NCBI GenBank assembly: GCA_010015655.1
Contig: ML976668.1
Span: forward strand, 755,734-819,733
Reading direction: 5' to 3'
Source: Bimuria novae-zelandiae CBS 107.79
Taxonomy: Eukaryota > Ascomycota > Dothideomycetes > Pleosporales > Didymosphaeriaceae
DNA: 64,000 nt
Below the pieces are notes generated by a model. That model did no database searches. It was not told the origin of the DNA and was given only the letters and a program-made list of their open reading frames with translations. Both the position numbers and the translations under genes were made by a program. Shown here one piece after another: positions 10,969-23,299 of this stretch; within the stretch, counting starts at the first letter, position 1; each line of letters starts with the position of its first letter.

Positions 10969-11780
10969 TGCGTACCACCCCGACCTTCTCTCCTACATAG
11001 CGTGGAGTGCATGTTGTCACTCTGGTCTCGGTCCTGCTCTACCTGGTAGTCGTCTACACAACGACGTGGGGGGCACGCGGATCGGTCCATCCCGACTACA
11101 CTAACAGACTGGGCTAGTGCGTGGAAGCACACTGCTCCGAGTGTAGATATTATTTCAGGCGACGGTGGGGCTGGTGAAAACGTCAGAGAAGAGGAAGTGC
11201 ATCCTATCGCGAGGCTCATGCAGGCTGCGCATGAGCTGTTTGACGTGGTGGTCGAAGAGAATCCGGAGAGCATTGAGGATGCAGCGAAGCGGTGTCGGGA
11301 GGTGAGGGGAAGACATCCTCCGCCGTACTTCGACCGCTGGTATAGGTTTGCGATGGGGCAGGGTGCGCGTGTATTGGAGACGTTCTTCGATCAGATCTAT
11401 CACGATCTGGGTTCGTTTTGGGGTATCGGGGTACCCACGCTCCACCGCGCTGTGTGAGGGTTTAGTCCGAAGGTTACTGTTCGCAATAGTAGCGTCGTCT
11501 CGAGTGCTGCCGGATCGTACGAGCGCGTAGGACACATTATGGCGACGATAGAAGAGCTGGGCGGATAAGAAGTTCATTTGCCGGATCTGGATATCCCGGT
11601 GAATGTGAATGATGAAGACGCTATGTTGGCTCCCTGGGAAATGACGGAGACGGCTTTGAAATTCGCGAGGACATTTGTGCCTTCATCCCAAAGCGTCGTG
11701 TCCGAGTTTTCTGCTTCCGAGCAGGACGCGACGAGTATGAAATGTACGACCCCGAATGGCTAGACCAGCGCTTCCAGCAG
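10969..11780 (+). pseudogene. GT90/CAP10-like glycosyltransferase remnant
   Basis: A hydrophobic segment near 11010-11070 (VVTLVSVLLYLVVVYTTTW) resembles the membrane anchor of a Golgi type II enzyme. From a possible acceptor at 11107 one frame runs to 11763: RCREVRGRHPPPYFDRWYRF and DQIYHDLGSFWGIGVPTLHR, then VHLPDLDIPVNVNDEDAML. This pattern fits the N-terminal part of fungal GT90 (CAP10-like) xylosyl/glucosyltransferases. Two stops break it, TGA at 11455 and TAA at 11566, both explained by C-to-T changes. Near the end the frame shifts (a neighbouring frame reads YDPEWLDQRFQQ), and the catalytic part is missing where AT-rich repeat DNA begins at about 11785. The gene seems truncated by, and mutated next to, the transposon island. 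Confidence 0.65.
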
Positions 11781-11785
11781 TAAGT

Positions 11786-13942
11786 AATACGGCCTAAGTA
11801 GGGTCGCTACGGTTACGTTACGGTTGTGAGCGAGTACTGTACGTACTTTACGGTGGCACCGCTCGTACGGTACGGGAGATAAACCGTAATAGGTGAATTA
11901 AAGCTTTAAGGGCAGTAATAGTATATAAATTTCCTAATTAATTAAAAGACTAGTGTTAAGGTTATTATTATTAGCGTTATTAGCGTCTTTAGTAATTATT
12001 TTTATAATATTATCCTTCCTATTAATATAGGTAATTAGGTTTTTAAGGTAACCTAGGACAGCGTTTCTCCTTACCTAATTTTCTTAAAGCTAATAGGCCT
12101 TTATCATTTCTACTAATAGTAAAATATAATTATATATAATTATATATTTAGTAGAGGAGAAACGGCGCTCGTAGTTATATAATATTACTTCTTTATAGTA
12201 GTAGGGTCAGCAAACTCTATTACTAGTTCTATAATAGATTACTATATTTAGTTTACTTAACTAGGTATTTGTAATCAGGTAAGTGCCCCGCTTATTAAGC
12301 CAATACTATGTGCCTTCCACACTTGTACCAAAAGGTACGTATAAGAATACCAAAGCTGGTGTATTCTTATATAGTATAATTGTCCGTAGGCAGCAGCGTT
12401 ACGGTCGGAATACTAGTTATCGCGCGAGAAGGATGCGCGTGCACGTGCGCGAACAGCCGTGCGCGAACATGTACATATTCTCCTTTTCGTCCGTACAAAG
12501 AACAAGACAAGCAAGAACCAGATGTTATTGCCCACCCCTACCATCCGTACGCTGTGCACACCGTACACTACTCTTACTCTTGCTACTTAAGTGCTCATCC
12601 CATAAGCAGCTAGCTGAAAGAGCCCATTCAACAATAATATATATATAAGTAGTATTAGAACTAGTGTTTAATCCTAGCTTCTATAAGCGAGTAGCCACGT
12701 GTCCCTTTTCATACCACGTGCTATCGTTACAGTATTCGTGTCTCCTCCTTTGTTAGTTAAAGTAAATATTAACTATTCTTTTAATACAAAACTCTAGCTC
12801 TGCGTTAATTATAATCAGTTTAAGTAGTTCTATTTGCTTTCTAAGTAGATAGGACTTATTTAGTATAGCAGGTTAAAGCTAGTTTATATAAAATATAAGG
12901 TAGATCTTTATTAAATTAGGTAACTCTAGCCTATAGGCATATAAGGCGACAATTATACATATTTTATATAAGCTAATATTCTTCTGGTTAAGCTTCTTAA
13001 ATAAACGCTAGGTTCAAAGGTTCCATGTATTAAGCTATATATAATTACCTAACTAATAGACAAGTGCTAGCTATTATATATAATTTACGTACTTTTAGTA
13101 TAGCGCATATAGCTAAGTTAGTTCTTCGCAAATATGTTCTATTATATTCTTTATCTTATTTACTATACGATTAGTCGTAGCTATATTAAGCTTTTATTTA
13201 TAGCCCTTCTATGCTTCCTTACTAGGTAGCTCGAATCCTATATAAGAGATTTAGCTATATAGATTAAGAAGTGTAATGCTCTGGTTAACTTTTTCTATTA
13301 TATTATTATTTTTAAACTACGCTATAAATAATTATTATATTTAATTATTGTACGCGCAGTTCGGGTATACCTCTAGTTATTACTCTATTAATATATTTAT
13401 ATTATTTGTCTGTTCGTCTGTCTCTAGATAGTACGCTGAGGATAGTAGTACTATAATTCTTAGTTAGCTATAAAGTGTAGTCTAAAATACTAATACAAAT
13501 TTGGTGTTATAAATATATTTTATTATTATAAGCAGGCCATATTTAGCCTATATATATTATAAAAAGGTCTACGTGGTGTCTAGGATAATAATTTCCTTAT
13601 AAAGTATTAGTTATTTATACTTATAGTGGAATGATAAACAAATAAATGTTTTTATACCTTTTTAAAATAGGTATAACATAGGCACTAGTACTATATAGGT
13701 TAAATAAAATATTGTATTTAAAAGTAGATGTTTCAAATTTTAGTTCATACTCATAGTTTAGGCTTAGTCAGAAAGCCTGAAATACAAAGGATTATTAAAT
13801 TTTAGAGTTTTTTTTTTAAAACGTTTGCCTTTTTATAACTTTTTAATTAGGGTATAAAAATCTAATAAAATTATACAAGTTAAAATAAGCGTAGAGTTAA
13901 TTAGTAATATATCTTTTTTAGGTCAGTTTTCAATCTTAGTAA
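11786..13942. repeat. AT-rich RIP-degraded DNA with one GC-balanced island
   Basis: No gene is supported. Between 12283 and 12610 base composition is normal and two small overlapping ORFs occur; this may be a solo LTR or a spared fragment. The rest shows TA-rich RIP decay. It is the left flank of the Gypsy-1 insertion. Confidence 0.6.
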
Positions 13943-13947
13943 TAAGT

Positions 13948-14423
13948 TGTTAAGTCCCTACGGGTAGCTAGTCCGAAATGGGGTTAAGGTTGGTTCTCTA
14001 GCAGGAGCGATGTCGAAACGGGAAAGGGTGTATTAATAGCTTGCGCTTATTAATAGGGTGTTAGTATTAAAGTAAGGTGCGTCACAATCAAATCGACAAG
14101 AGCCTAAGTGAATCTAAACGATAGATTAATAAATAGGTTAAACACGAGGTGGAAGAGTCTATCCTTATGTTCCTATATACTTAGCATGCTCGACTTGCTC
14201 GCTTCGAGCATGTCGAGCGCAGCCTTGGCTTTCTGTATATGCTTAACTTGCTTGCTTTAAGCATGTTAAGCGCAGCCTTAGCTTTCTGCATATGCTTAAC
14301 TTGCTTGATTCGAGCGCTTCGAGCAGTCACGTGACCTGCCTATTACTGTGCCACCATTAGCTCCTATAAGACCTTAGCCGTCTCAGAATGTTAGCCTGGT
14401 AATGCTAAATACAGATCCTAACA
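13948..14423 (-). repeat. Gypsy-1 left LTR (3' LTR)
   Basis: 476 bp, TG...CA ends. It contains two and a half copies of a 53-bp tandem unit with the hairpin gctcgac...gtcgagc. The 5' half (plus-strand sense) is close to the unmutated sequence; the later part has more C-to-T changes. Confidence 0.93.
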
Positions 14424-14491
14424 TCATCCCCTCTCTCCAACGATTCGTCCTCAAATCACATAACCTATCTTACTAAATAGATAAAGTTTAG

Positions 14492-15025
14492 TTGCCCCGC
14501 TTCTTAGTGCGCTTTACTACAATATCTTCCGCTAAAGCCCGCGCTATCCGTCTTAGCATTAAAACTTGCTATAATAGTGTTATCTATCCTATCTCTTATA
14601 ATTATTACTTACTTTCTAGCTCTAAGTGCATTATTATGCCGTCGTCTAATCCTAACGCCTATCTAAAGTGTTCTAAGTGCATCCGTGCGTAAAAGCCTTG
14701 CGTAAACTTATCGTAGGCATTATTAGACAAGACTCGTAATAAGTATAAAAAGAAGGTAGATATAAATAAGAAATTATTAGTAAAAGTATTAATCTAACTT
14801 TTGCAAAATAAGAAAATATTATAGCAGGCTAAAGAGCGTGCTAAGAAGAAGGCGTAATGCCTTATGTCTGAAATAGATGCTACTAGAGAGTTGGAAGCAG
14901 AGGCTGCGTCAGAGGACTATCCTGCTATAGCAGCCACTATTAGCTTCTCTCCTCTAATGTGGTCGACACTAGGGTTATTAAATAATTACTCTAGTACCTT
15001 GCCTACAACCGCGAGCGGCTCTTAG
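14492..15025 (+). pseudogene. antisense ORF between pol and 3' LTR of Gypsy-1
   Basis: This 178-codon frame lies on the strand opposite to gag-pol. It starts MPRFLVRFTTISSAKARAIR, has a cysteine motif KCSKCIRA.KPC (C-x2-C-x6-C; dot is a stop), then CVNLS, a Lys/Glu-rich probable coiled coil (NKYKKKVDINKKLLVK, QAKERAKKKA), an acidic part and a Ser/Thr-rich tail ending at TAG 15023. Stops inside, first at 14690, are TAA/TAG at expected CAA/CAG or TGG codons. A frame held open apart from RIP stops suggests it once coded. Related small Cys-motif proteins are, as far as I recall, scattered in fungal genomes. Function unknown; an accessory nucleic-acid-binding role is a guess. Confidence 0.6.
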
Positions 15026-15169
15026 GTATATTCCTATAGTATTAGTAAAGTAATTATTTGCAGTTTACTAAGTTTTCCTTAGGTTCCTATGTGTTCTCGC
15101 TATATAGGTATTCCTTTTATTTAATAAGATATGTGCGTGGCTAATCCGTGTGTTATAGTATTTATTTAA

Positions 15170-18100
15170 CTTTGAATTTGTTTTCTTCCTCTGGTTGGTG
15201 ATAGAAGGTGGTTTCGACTAGTGTCTCTAGGTCGGCTGGTTCTAATTAGTCTATATAAAATACTGGGTGTATCTTGGCGTCTGGTGGTAGTTCTAATTTA
15301 TAGTTAACCGGTGATATTTGCTTGGAAATAAAAAATAGTCCAACCTTAATATAATCTAGTTTCTTGTGTTTCTTCTTCTAAGTTTAAAGATTCTTTATAA
15401 GCAAATATGCTTTATCCCCCTTCTTTAGCTAAGGTGCCGTTTTTCGTTTTCAATTTGTGTAGGAAATGGCTTGCTATTAAGCTTTTTTAAGATTCTTTTA
15501 GAGTTGTTCGTGCGTCTTTTTTATTTTTTCCGCTAAACTAATGGCTTCTTCCGTTTTAATAGTCGTAAGAAACGTTTAATTAAAGAGATGTAGATGTCTT
15601 CCGTAGTTTGTATAAAATAGCGTATATCCTGTTGCTACTAATATCTTGTTATTGTATGCTAATTGTGCCATAGGTAATAGGGAAATCTAGTTATTTTTCT
15701 GGTTGTTACAGTAGATGCGTAGGTACGTTTTAATCGTCTGATTCGTACGTTCTGTTTGTCCATTCGTCTGTGGATGATAAGCTGTTAATAGCTTCCGTTT
15801 TGTTCTAATAAGTGCCATAAGCGTTGTCTAGTAATTTAAGGTAAAGAGCTTGTCTCGATCGCTAATAATTGTTTTTAGTATGCTATGGTGTTGTATAAGG
15901 CAGTCCAGGATAAGGAATGCGAGTTCTTTAGCTATAGTTATCTTTTAGCATGGTAGTAGTTCTACGTATTTAGTAAATTAACAAATAATTACTAATATAG
16001 AATTATACTTTATTCCTGTTGCTGGGTCCTTTAATCCGGGTAGTCCTGTTACAAAGTCTATAGCGATATCTTCCTATGGTGCTATTAGTATCTGGATTAC
16101 TTGTATCTCGCCGTACTTAAGATGTGTTGCGTGCTTGTTTTGTTGGCATTCTGCGCATTTGCGGATATACTAGGTTAATACTTCTTTAATTCCTTTAAAG
16201 CTATAATTGCGCTAGATAAGTTCTATTATTTTCTTAATTCCTGGGTGTCCGTACGCAGGGTTGTCGTGGTATTATTAGATAATCTTAGTCTATTGTTTTA
16301 CGGGTACCTCTCGTGTTGTCACGAGGATTTAATTAAGTTCCGCTGTTAGTCCGAGGGATCCGTCTTTATTTTGCCGTAGAATAGTAGAATAGGTTTTAAT
16401 CTTATTTCCTACAAGATCGCTACGCCTGCTTAGGGCGTTTGCTCGTCCGTTTTCCTTGCCTGGGGTGTACATAATCTTGAATTTATACTGCCCTATTGTT
16501 TCTAACCATCTCGCTTGACGTGGTGTTAATTCCTTAGTTGTCGTGAATTATAAGAGATTCTTGTAGTTCGTAAAAATTATAAAATCTAAGCAACTATGTG
16601 CGTAGATTCTTTAATACTTTAATGCTCTAATAATTGCGTATAGTTCTTTGTCGTGTATATCGTATTGTGATTCCGCGTCGTTAAGTTTGCATAAGTAGTA
16701 GGCGATTAGATACTAATGCCTATCCTTTTCTTGCTTTGCACATGCTCCTAGTGCTAAGTCGCTTGCGTCCGTTTTAATCCTTAGTGGTTTATTGTCTTAG
16801 AAGTGCATTAGTACTAGTAGACTAATACATGCTTGCCGTAGTGCCTGGAATGCTTCTTCGCATTCTATTGTCTATTTAAAGGGTACGTCCTTCTTAGTAA
16901 GGTTTATAAGCGGTATTGTGATCCTTGCGTAATCCTTAATAAATTGTTAATTAAATCTATAGAATTCTAAGAATTCCTAGATGTTCTTAGCTAATTGTGG
17001 TCGTGGCTAGTCTTTAACACATTTAATTTTGTCTAGGCTTACCTTAATTCCTTTAGTGTTAACAATATATTTAAGGAATTTAAGTTCTGTTTAGAAGAAC
17101 TTGCACTTTTCTAGTTTAAGTCGTAGGTATAACTTATTAAGTTCCTTAAGTACTATCTTAACATGTTCCACGTAGTCGTTTATGTTTTCTGAGTAGATTA
17201 GAATGTCGTCTATGTATGTAATAATAAAGATGTCGAGGTAGTGTCGTAAGACGTTATTAATAAGCGCCTAGAATGTAGCCGGTGCGTTTATAAGTCTAAA
17301 TAGTATAATAGTGTACTTAAACAGTCTGTATCTAGATCTAAATGCTATTTTCTATTCTTTACCTTCCTTAATTTATATAAGGTGGTATCTATCGCGTAGG
17401 TCTAGTGAGGTAAATATCTTTACTCGTGCTAGCCTGTCTCGTAGTTCTCTAATGTTTAGTAACGGGTATTAGTTCTTGATCGTTATATTATTAAGTTTTT
17501 AGTAGTCCACGCAAGGTCGCAATTCGCCGCTCTTTTTAGGTATAAACATAAATAGGCTTGCCGCTAGTAACTTTAATAGTCGTATGTATCCTTTTACTAA
17601 ATTCTTTTTAATAAATTCCTTTTCTTCTTAGAGTTCTTTACCTAATTTCGCGTATAGTAGTCTAAAGGGTAGCGTCTTCCCTTCTTTTAGGTTAATCTTG
17701 TAATCTTAGGGTTAGTGCTTAGGTAGGTTTGCTTTTCCTTCCTCTTCTTAAAACAGATAGCTCTATTCTATAAACTATTTAAGGATTCTGTGGGTTGTGC
17801 GTTACTCTCTTTCCTTTACGAGAATTGGCTTGTCCACTGCCTTGCGCTCTGTGACCTGGTGGTTCCTACTAGCGTCTGCTAAGGGTAATTCGATCTTAAA
17901 TCTCGTTTACGAGACTATGTTATTAATAGCTCTCTTATCTACTATTAAACTCTACTAATGCGTAGGTATTACTTGTAATACATAGTTATAGCGCTTAAAG
18001 AATAGCGTTCTCCTTCCTTAGTTAATTATAGGGTTGTGCTTTCTTAACTAGGGTAGTTCTAGTATTACATCGTGACTGGCTTCCTCGAGAATGTCAAGGG

Positions 18101-18330
18101 TAATCGTTTCCCTATATCTATAGATCTTAAGTGTTGTCTTAACCTCGTACTTAATTCGTGGCGTGCCTGGCATTAGGTGTCTATTCGCGATATAGATAAT
18201 ATAAGCATCCTCTTTCTTGCGCTTATAGAGTCCCGCTCTAATAAGTGCCTTTTAAGAGATATAGCTTTGTTAGGCTCCTAAATCCAGCATAGCCTTCATC
18301 TATATTCTATTAAGCTATATTAGTAGCTTA
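15170..18330 (-). pseudogene. Gypsy-1 pol: protease, RT, RNase H, integrase
   Basis: Read on the minus strand from right to left. The protease carries MLDLGA.QSYIS near 18290-18240 (the usual DSGA has become DLGA). The reverse transcriptase has LRPCVDYQKLNNITIKNQYP and the active site TYIDDILIYSEN near 17220. RNase H has RIKTDASDLALG. The integrase has a zinc-binding HPGIKKIIEL...CAECQQNKHATH and the core VIISDRDKLFT-like segment with [20 protein letters not shown] near 15740. The C-terminal end reads LELPPDAKIHPVFYID near 15270. Dozens of TAG/TAA codons lie at Gln or Trp positions. YIDD itself is intact. Confidence 0.9.
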
Positions 18331-18399
18331 ATTAATGCTTAACTATTTATAGCATTTAATTCCTTAAAGGCGTCTTCTCGCTTGAGCCTAGGTCTAAAA

Positions 18400-20056
18400 A
18401 AGACACTTCCTTAGTAGATAGCTTAGTAGGCTAAAGATTGCCGTTCTTATCCTGTGGTTGGTGGTATCGTGCTATTATTTGGGTTACTTCACCGTAGCTC
18501 CTTCCTTCTTGTTAGTCCATGCGCACTAGTTCTCTGTAATAGTCGCTAGGTCTAAATCTAAAGAGTGCTTTATTCTATTAATACGTTATACAGTCTGGGT
18601 GTAGGCATGTCTGCCAAGTCTTTAACATGCATTTATTATTAATTAATATAGTATAGGTAAGGTTCTAGGTTTTGCTAAGATATAGGAAGTATTTTACTTC
18701 TCTTTTATCCTATAGGTGCGCGTTATATTTAGCAATTAGGTAATTAAACTATTCCCATCTGCATCGTTTCTGCGGTTATAGAAAGTATCTACACTATTTA
18801 GCGTAAAGATGCGTATTACATGCGTTGGCGGTATAGAATCTCTATCTAAGGATTCCGTGATTAGGATTTCAGTGGTCCAGGTCGTACATTAGTTTATAGC
18901 TAAAATTCTTAACGGGGTATTTCTTCTTTGGGTCCTAGTGTTTATAACCGTGGTCTATAAATTCTTATATTACTAGGCTAATTAGTTTAGTGCGTATCGC
19001 ATTTAGCTTAGTTACTATAAATCTAAAATTAGTTTCACGTGGTTAATATTAATCTAAGAATTAGAATATATTATGTCCTTCCTTATCCGTGAGTCTTCTT
19101 GCATTTGGATGCGGTGTGGGGGCGCGTTTCTTTGGTTCCTCTTGCTCTACCTCCGATCCTTCTTCTGCATCCTTGTATAGCTAAGAGTCGGGCGAGTCCG
19201 TTCGCTCTAAGTCCCTATCTTAGTTATTAAGTTATTTAATAGCACTAATAACTTACTATTCTTTGTTAGTTGCGTCCGCGTCCTCGACAGTTAGTACGTT
19301 TAACTGTCTAATAACCTTGTTCTTAGATCTGCAGTTCCTGGCTATGTAGCCTGGTTTGCTATACGTAAAACAAGTGCGTGTCTCGGTCCCCTGTTGTTGT
19401 CGGGTTCTATCTAAGATATGTCTTTGGTTAGGCTTCTTACGATAGCCTAGAGACTTTCCTGTTCCTTTTCTAATTGCATTAATTTGGTTATGGTACTAGA
19501 TTCCTTCCATCGGCTAAGGTCCGTAGTTGTCTTATCTTAGCCTAGGAGTTTATTAATTGCGATAATTATCGTGGCTTAAGGGTAGTCTATAGCCTTATTA
19601 TCCTAACTAGTTCTATTGTATATCGCGTTTTAGTTTGTACTATTCCTTATTAATCTTAATAGCTTCCTTTGATAATGCTTCTAGTGTATCTATCTTTGCT
19701 CCGCTACGCAGTAGTTCTTCGCGTAGGTTAGGCTTAAGTCCTTAACGGTATATAGTTATAAGAGTTACTTTATTTTAATAGATTTAATTAGCGTGTCTGT
19801 AGAATTTAAAGTTATATTTAGTAGCTAAGCGGACTTGCTTAAGTTACTAGATAGCTCTTTTAGCAATAGCCTCCTAATTAGCTACTCTAAAGTACTATTT
19901 AACTTTCTTGCAGAACTTGTCGTAGTCTTCTATAATTTTATTAATAGCATCTCCTTCCGAGTTCTCCTCGGCTAGGTATTAGTTAAGATACGGTCGAATC
20001 CATGCAAGGGCTAGTCCTTTTATGTAAGATGCCGCAAAAATAGTCTTATTAGCTTT
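18400..20056 (-). pseudogene. Gypsy-1 gag, split by Copia insertion
   Basis: Minus-strand reading gives capsid-like sequence (TIFAASYIKGLALAWIRPYL, then EEYDKFCKK-type text) and a zinc knuckle near 19340-19380 in which one Cys is now Tyr (CFTYSKPGYIARNC). The N-terminal part continues on the other side of the Copia element at 25357-25575 (YAKPNLFYGDYKHIEL, LYFHGTKKE), and the frame resumes across the GCTTT duplication. Gag-like codons begin within about 25 nt of the right LTR, leaving little room for a primer-binding site. Confidence 0.8.
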
Positions 20057-20281
20057 TGTGAGATTTAATGGTATTCTGTCACTTTGAGATGGTGTGATCT
20101 TGATAGTTAATGAAGTTGATTGATTGAGTGATGGAGATTGGCCGTAGGCGAGGTCTCTAGTACGTGCCGACCTAACGCTAGCACTAACTAGGATAGTGTG
20201 TAGCTGGAGGTGCGCCAGCCTTATATTCTCTACTGCACTATTAACAATAGTGCAGGATTACAAAGGCCTTGTAATTGGACA
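20057..20281 (-). repeat. Copia left LTR (3' LTR)
   Basis: 225 bp, near-identical to 25132-25356. Includes the palindrome-like ctgcactattaacaatagtgcag close to its end. Confidence 0.94.
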
Positions 20282-20339
20282 CACCCCCTTAGCTTGAGCA
20301 CATCCTTAAGCTGAACGCTTCACAGTAATATTGGTCTAT

Positions 20340-21999
20340 CCTTCTACTCTATTTCAAAGGCCTCCATCCTCTGCTGTAGATCCTGCAGGGTGACCTCTTG
20401 ATCAGTGATCTTGTCTGATACATTTGTAAGTCCTAGTTTATCCAGAAACTTGTTCCATTTGTTTACTAGCAGGGCCTTGGTCAGACCATCTGCCACCATA
20501 TCCTCTGATCTCTAATAGGTAATATTGATTGTTCCTTTAGCCACTTCCTGCCTTAGCCAATAATTGTGGATATCTACATGGCGCAGCTTGGTCTGTAACT
20601 TTGCAATCTCTTTAGTGATGAGACGGATAGTCTGTTGATTGTCGTAATTAATTATAATCGGGTGATTGCTTACAGTAATCTGGAGCTCTCAGAGTAATCG
20701 CGAAGTGAAAATGGCCTCCTTAGCTACCTATAAAAGTGCCAGCAATTCGGCCTCTGTTGTTAATATAGTGACTGTATCTTGTTTGCTTGCCTTTCAGGCA
20801 ATTAGCCTACTAAATAGTTTAATAATGTATCCTTGTAAACTCTTGCGGTCTAGAGTATTGTCGGCAAATGATGCGTCGCTGGCCACTTCTAGGGTGTCTG
20901 CCCCTCCTAACTGTAGACCCAGTAATCTGGTCTTTGTAAGATAAAGGAGGACTTAATCGGCGGCAGCATAATGATCCTCGCTTGGATTAGATAGAAAACG
21001 TGATAGTCTAGAGCTTACAAAGGCGATATCTGGTCGAGTTATAACTACAGCATAGAGAATTAATCCGACTTTGCGCTAGTATCGATTAACCTTAGCCTTA
21101 GTAGCTAGTCCTGTTCGCGGGAGTAATTCGATCGAAGTCATTGGCGTCTCATATCGCATCTCATGGTGATCTATGAGGCGAGATATCTTGTCAATGTATA
21201 AGGCTTGTAAAAGCCAGATCCTTCGCTTGGTGCGGTCTCTGATCACTTCAACTCCTAGAAACCACTGTAGATCTTTTCCGCCAGTTAGAGTAAACTTGGC
21301 GCTTATCTTTGTGATGGCTGCTTCTGCGGCCGATTTGTGATCTTTTTTATAGGCGATGATCAGATCATCTACATAGAAGAAGATGATGAGTCCTTCCTTG
21401 ATGAAACAACAAGGCTCATGTGGGACTGTATTGAACCCCATATCGCGGAGTGCAGTAGTGAACTCTCTCTGCCAAAGTAGGGGAGAGATGCGCAGTCCAT
21501 AGAGTGCTTTGTGTAGTTGGAGGATTGCACCTGCTCGTGTGTAGCCGCAAGGCATCCTCATGTAGATTTCTCTGTCCAGCTTTGCGTGGACAAAAGCGTT
21601 AGTGACGTCGTGTTAGATAAGCTCTAGGTCGAACCAGGCTGTAATTGACATAAGCATGCGGAAGGATCGTCCTGCAAGCGTTGCGGCGTAGGTATCTTGT
21701 AAGGTAAGATATCGCTATTAATCGCCTCTCACTACCAATCTTGCTTTGCATTTCTGTAATCAATGGTGTTTGTCAAGCTTGTAAGTATATACCCACATGC
21801 AGTCAAGGATTTGATGACCTGCTGCTTTCACTGGAGCGGCTGCAACCTCACTCCAGGACTTCATTTCCTTGTGGCTCTGGAGATGAGATCGCTCGGCTTC
21901 CTTCCACATATCATAGAGAGGGTGATCCTTGAGCTTGCTTCTGCAGGTGGGTGGTTCCGGTAGCAGGCTTCTGTGTGGCTTCTTACCCACAGTGATCAT
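20340..21999 (-). pseudogene. Copia reverse transcriptase and RNase H
   Basis: The longest clean piece (21561-21076) reads LHKALYGLRISPLLWQREF, then CCFIKEGLIIFFYVDDLIIA with an intact YVDD active site, and KDLQWFLGVEVIRD. The N-terminal RT part lies at 21999-21760 with HQILDCMWVYTYKLDKHH. RNase H follows towards 20340. Several frames are open for 60-160 codons, so RIP damage is lighter here than in the integrase part. A TAG or TAA interrupts each join. Confidence 0.9.
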
Positions 22000-22439
22000 G
22001 CGTCTGAGCTAGGCCTTATCCAGTACCTTGCCTTGATACTTGCCACTGCTTCCTGCTTCCGTGCCTGCCATGAATGCCGCGGCCCAAGGACTAACTTGTT
22101 TTTGCCCTAATTGCACTCTTAGGGATAGTTCAGCTTGATCATCTCCAGCCAGTAATTAGGCAAGGAGTGCAACTAGTGGCGGTGTTAATAGAGGTGTTAG
22201 ATACTTGTAATCAAACTTCCTGCCTTGCCTGTACCCCGGGGTCCCTTCATCCTCTTCCCCTGGTGCCTTAGTGATTGTCTCATCTTCATAGAAGGACTCT
22301 GTGGCTTGACCCTGGCGAGGTGAGGGAGGTAACTCTACCGATCGTACCCATGCTGCTATCTCTTCCAAGGTGTTGTGCATGAGATTATCCATTAGGTCTT
22401 TAGTCTTGCCTGAGAACACTGTGTCTTTATCAAATATTA

Positions 22440-23290
22440 CATCGCGAGTGCTAATTGTCTTCGCGAGTAAGGGGATCTATATCCTCTAGATATTAGATAA
22501 TTAGTAGCTAATAATGTAACTAATCTATGCTTTAGGATCTAATCTTTAGAGTTTGCTCTTGCCACGCTTTATATCGTTAGTTATTATAAAAGCTTTGCAG
22601 CTATAAGCCTTAAGGTAAGTTTAATTAGGCTTCTTTAGTTAAGTGACCACGCCGTTTTAAAAGGCCACTGTTATAAAAAATACTTCGTATAGTAATTTCT
22701 AGCAATTAGCGTAGTTTAGTGTTTAATTGTAAAGGTAGACTGCTACCTATATAATCTTAGGCCATAGCTACTAGGGTAGGTTAGAGTCTAGTCGCATTGC
22801 GCGCGCTTTCTTCTTAATTACACCCCCTAAGTATTTAGCCCCTCTATTTTATAATTAAGTATTAGGTGCTGAAGGCTTAATTCTAATGTCTTATACTAAG
22901 TACTACTTCTTAACGTTTGCTTTAACAGAGAAGATCTCGTTATCTAATTCGATAACTTTTACTATAACTTCGAATTATACTTTTATAAATAGTACAAAGG
23001 TGCTAAGTTACTTAATAATAGATCGTGCCGGGCGATTATCCTTAAAGTAGAGGTCCTAGGTGAAGCCAGAGAATCTGTTAGTAATAAGTATCTAACTCTT
23101 CTCTCCTGTCGAGCTGTCTGCTTCAAAGTCGTAAAAGTTAATTGCGATTCTCTCTCCAGGGCCTTTCGTAAGCTCTTTAGGTTGTCTGCGGATTTGTTGC
23201 TTAAGTTTAGCTCTGCCGCAGGCGTCGCATTTAACTATAGTAAGTCCTTTAATCCTCACCCCCTCAGATTGCTGCACTAGGTGTTCGAGT
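22440..23290 (-). pseudogene. Copia integrase
   Basis: The zinc-binding end reads TIVKCDACGRAKLKQQIRR (23277-23092), followed by GPGERIAINFYDFEAD at the start of the catalytic core. The core downstream (22440-23060) is heavily mutated with many stops, while the zinc part is almost clean, so RIP is patchy within one gene. Confidence 0.8.
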
Positions 23291-23299
23291 GCCTAAGGT

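Noticed and set aside
14186..14310. Gypsy-1 LTR hairpins as a terminator or tRNA
   Set aside because: They are tandem units repeated in both LTRs; no tRNA cloverleaf or poly-U pattern.
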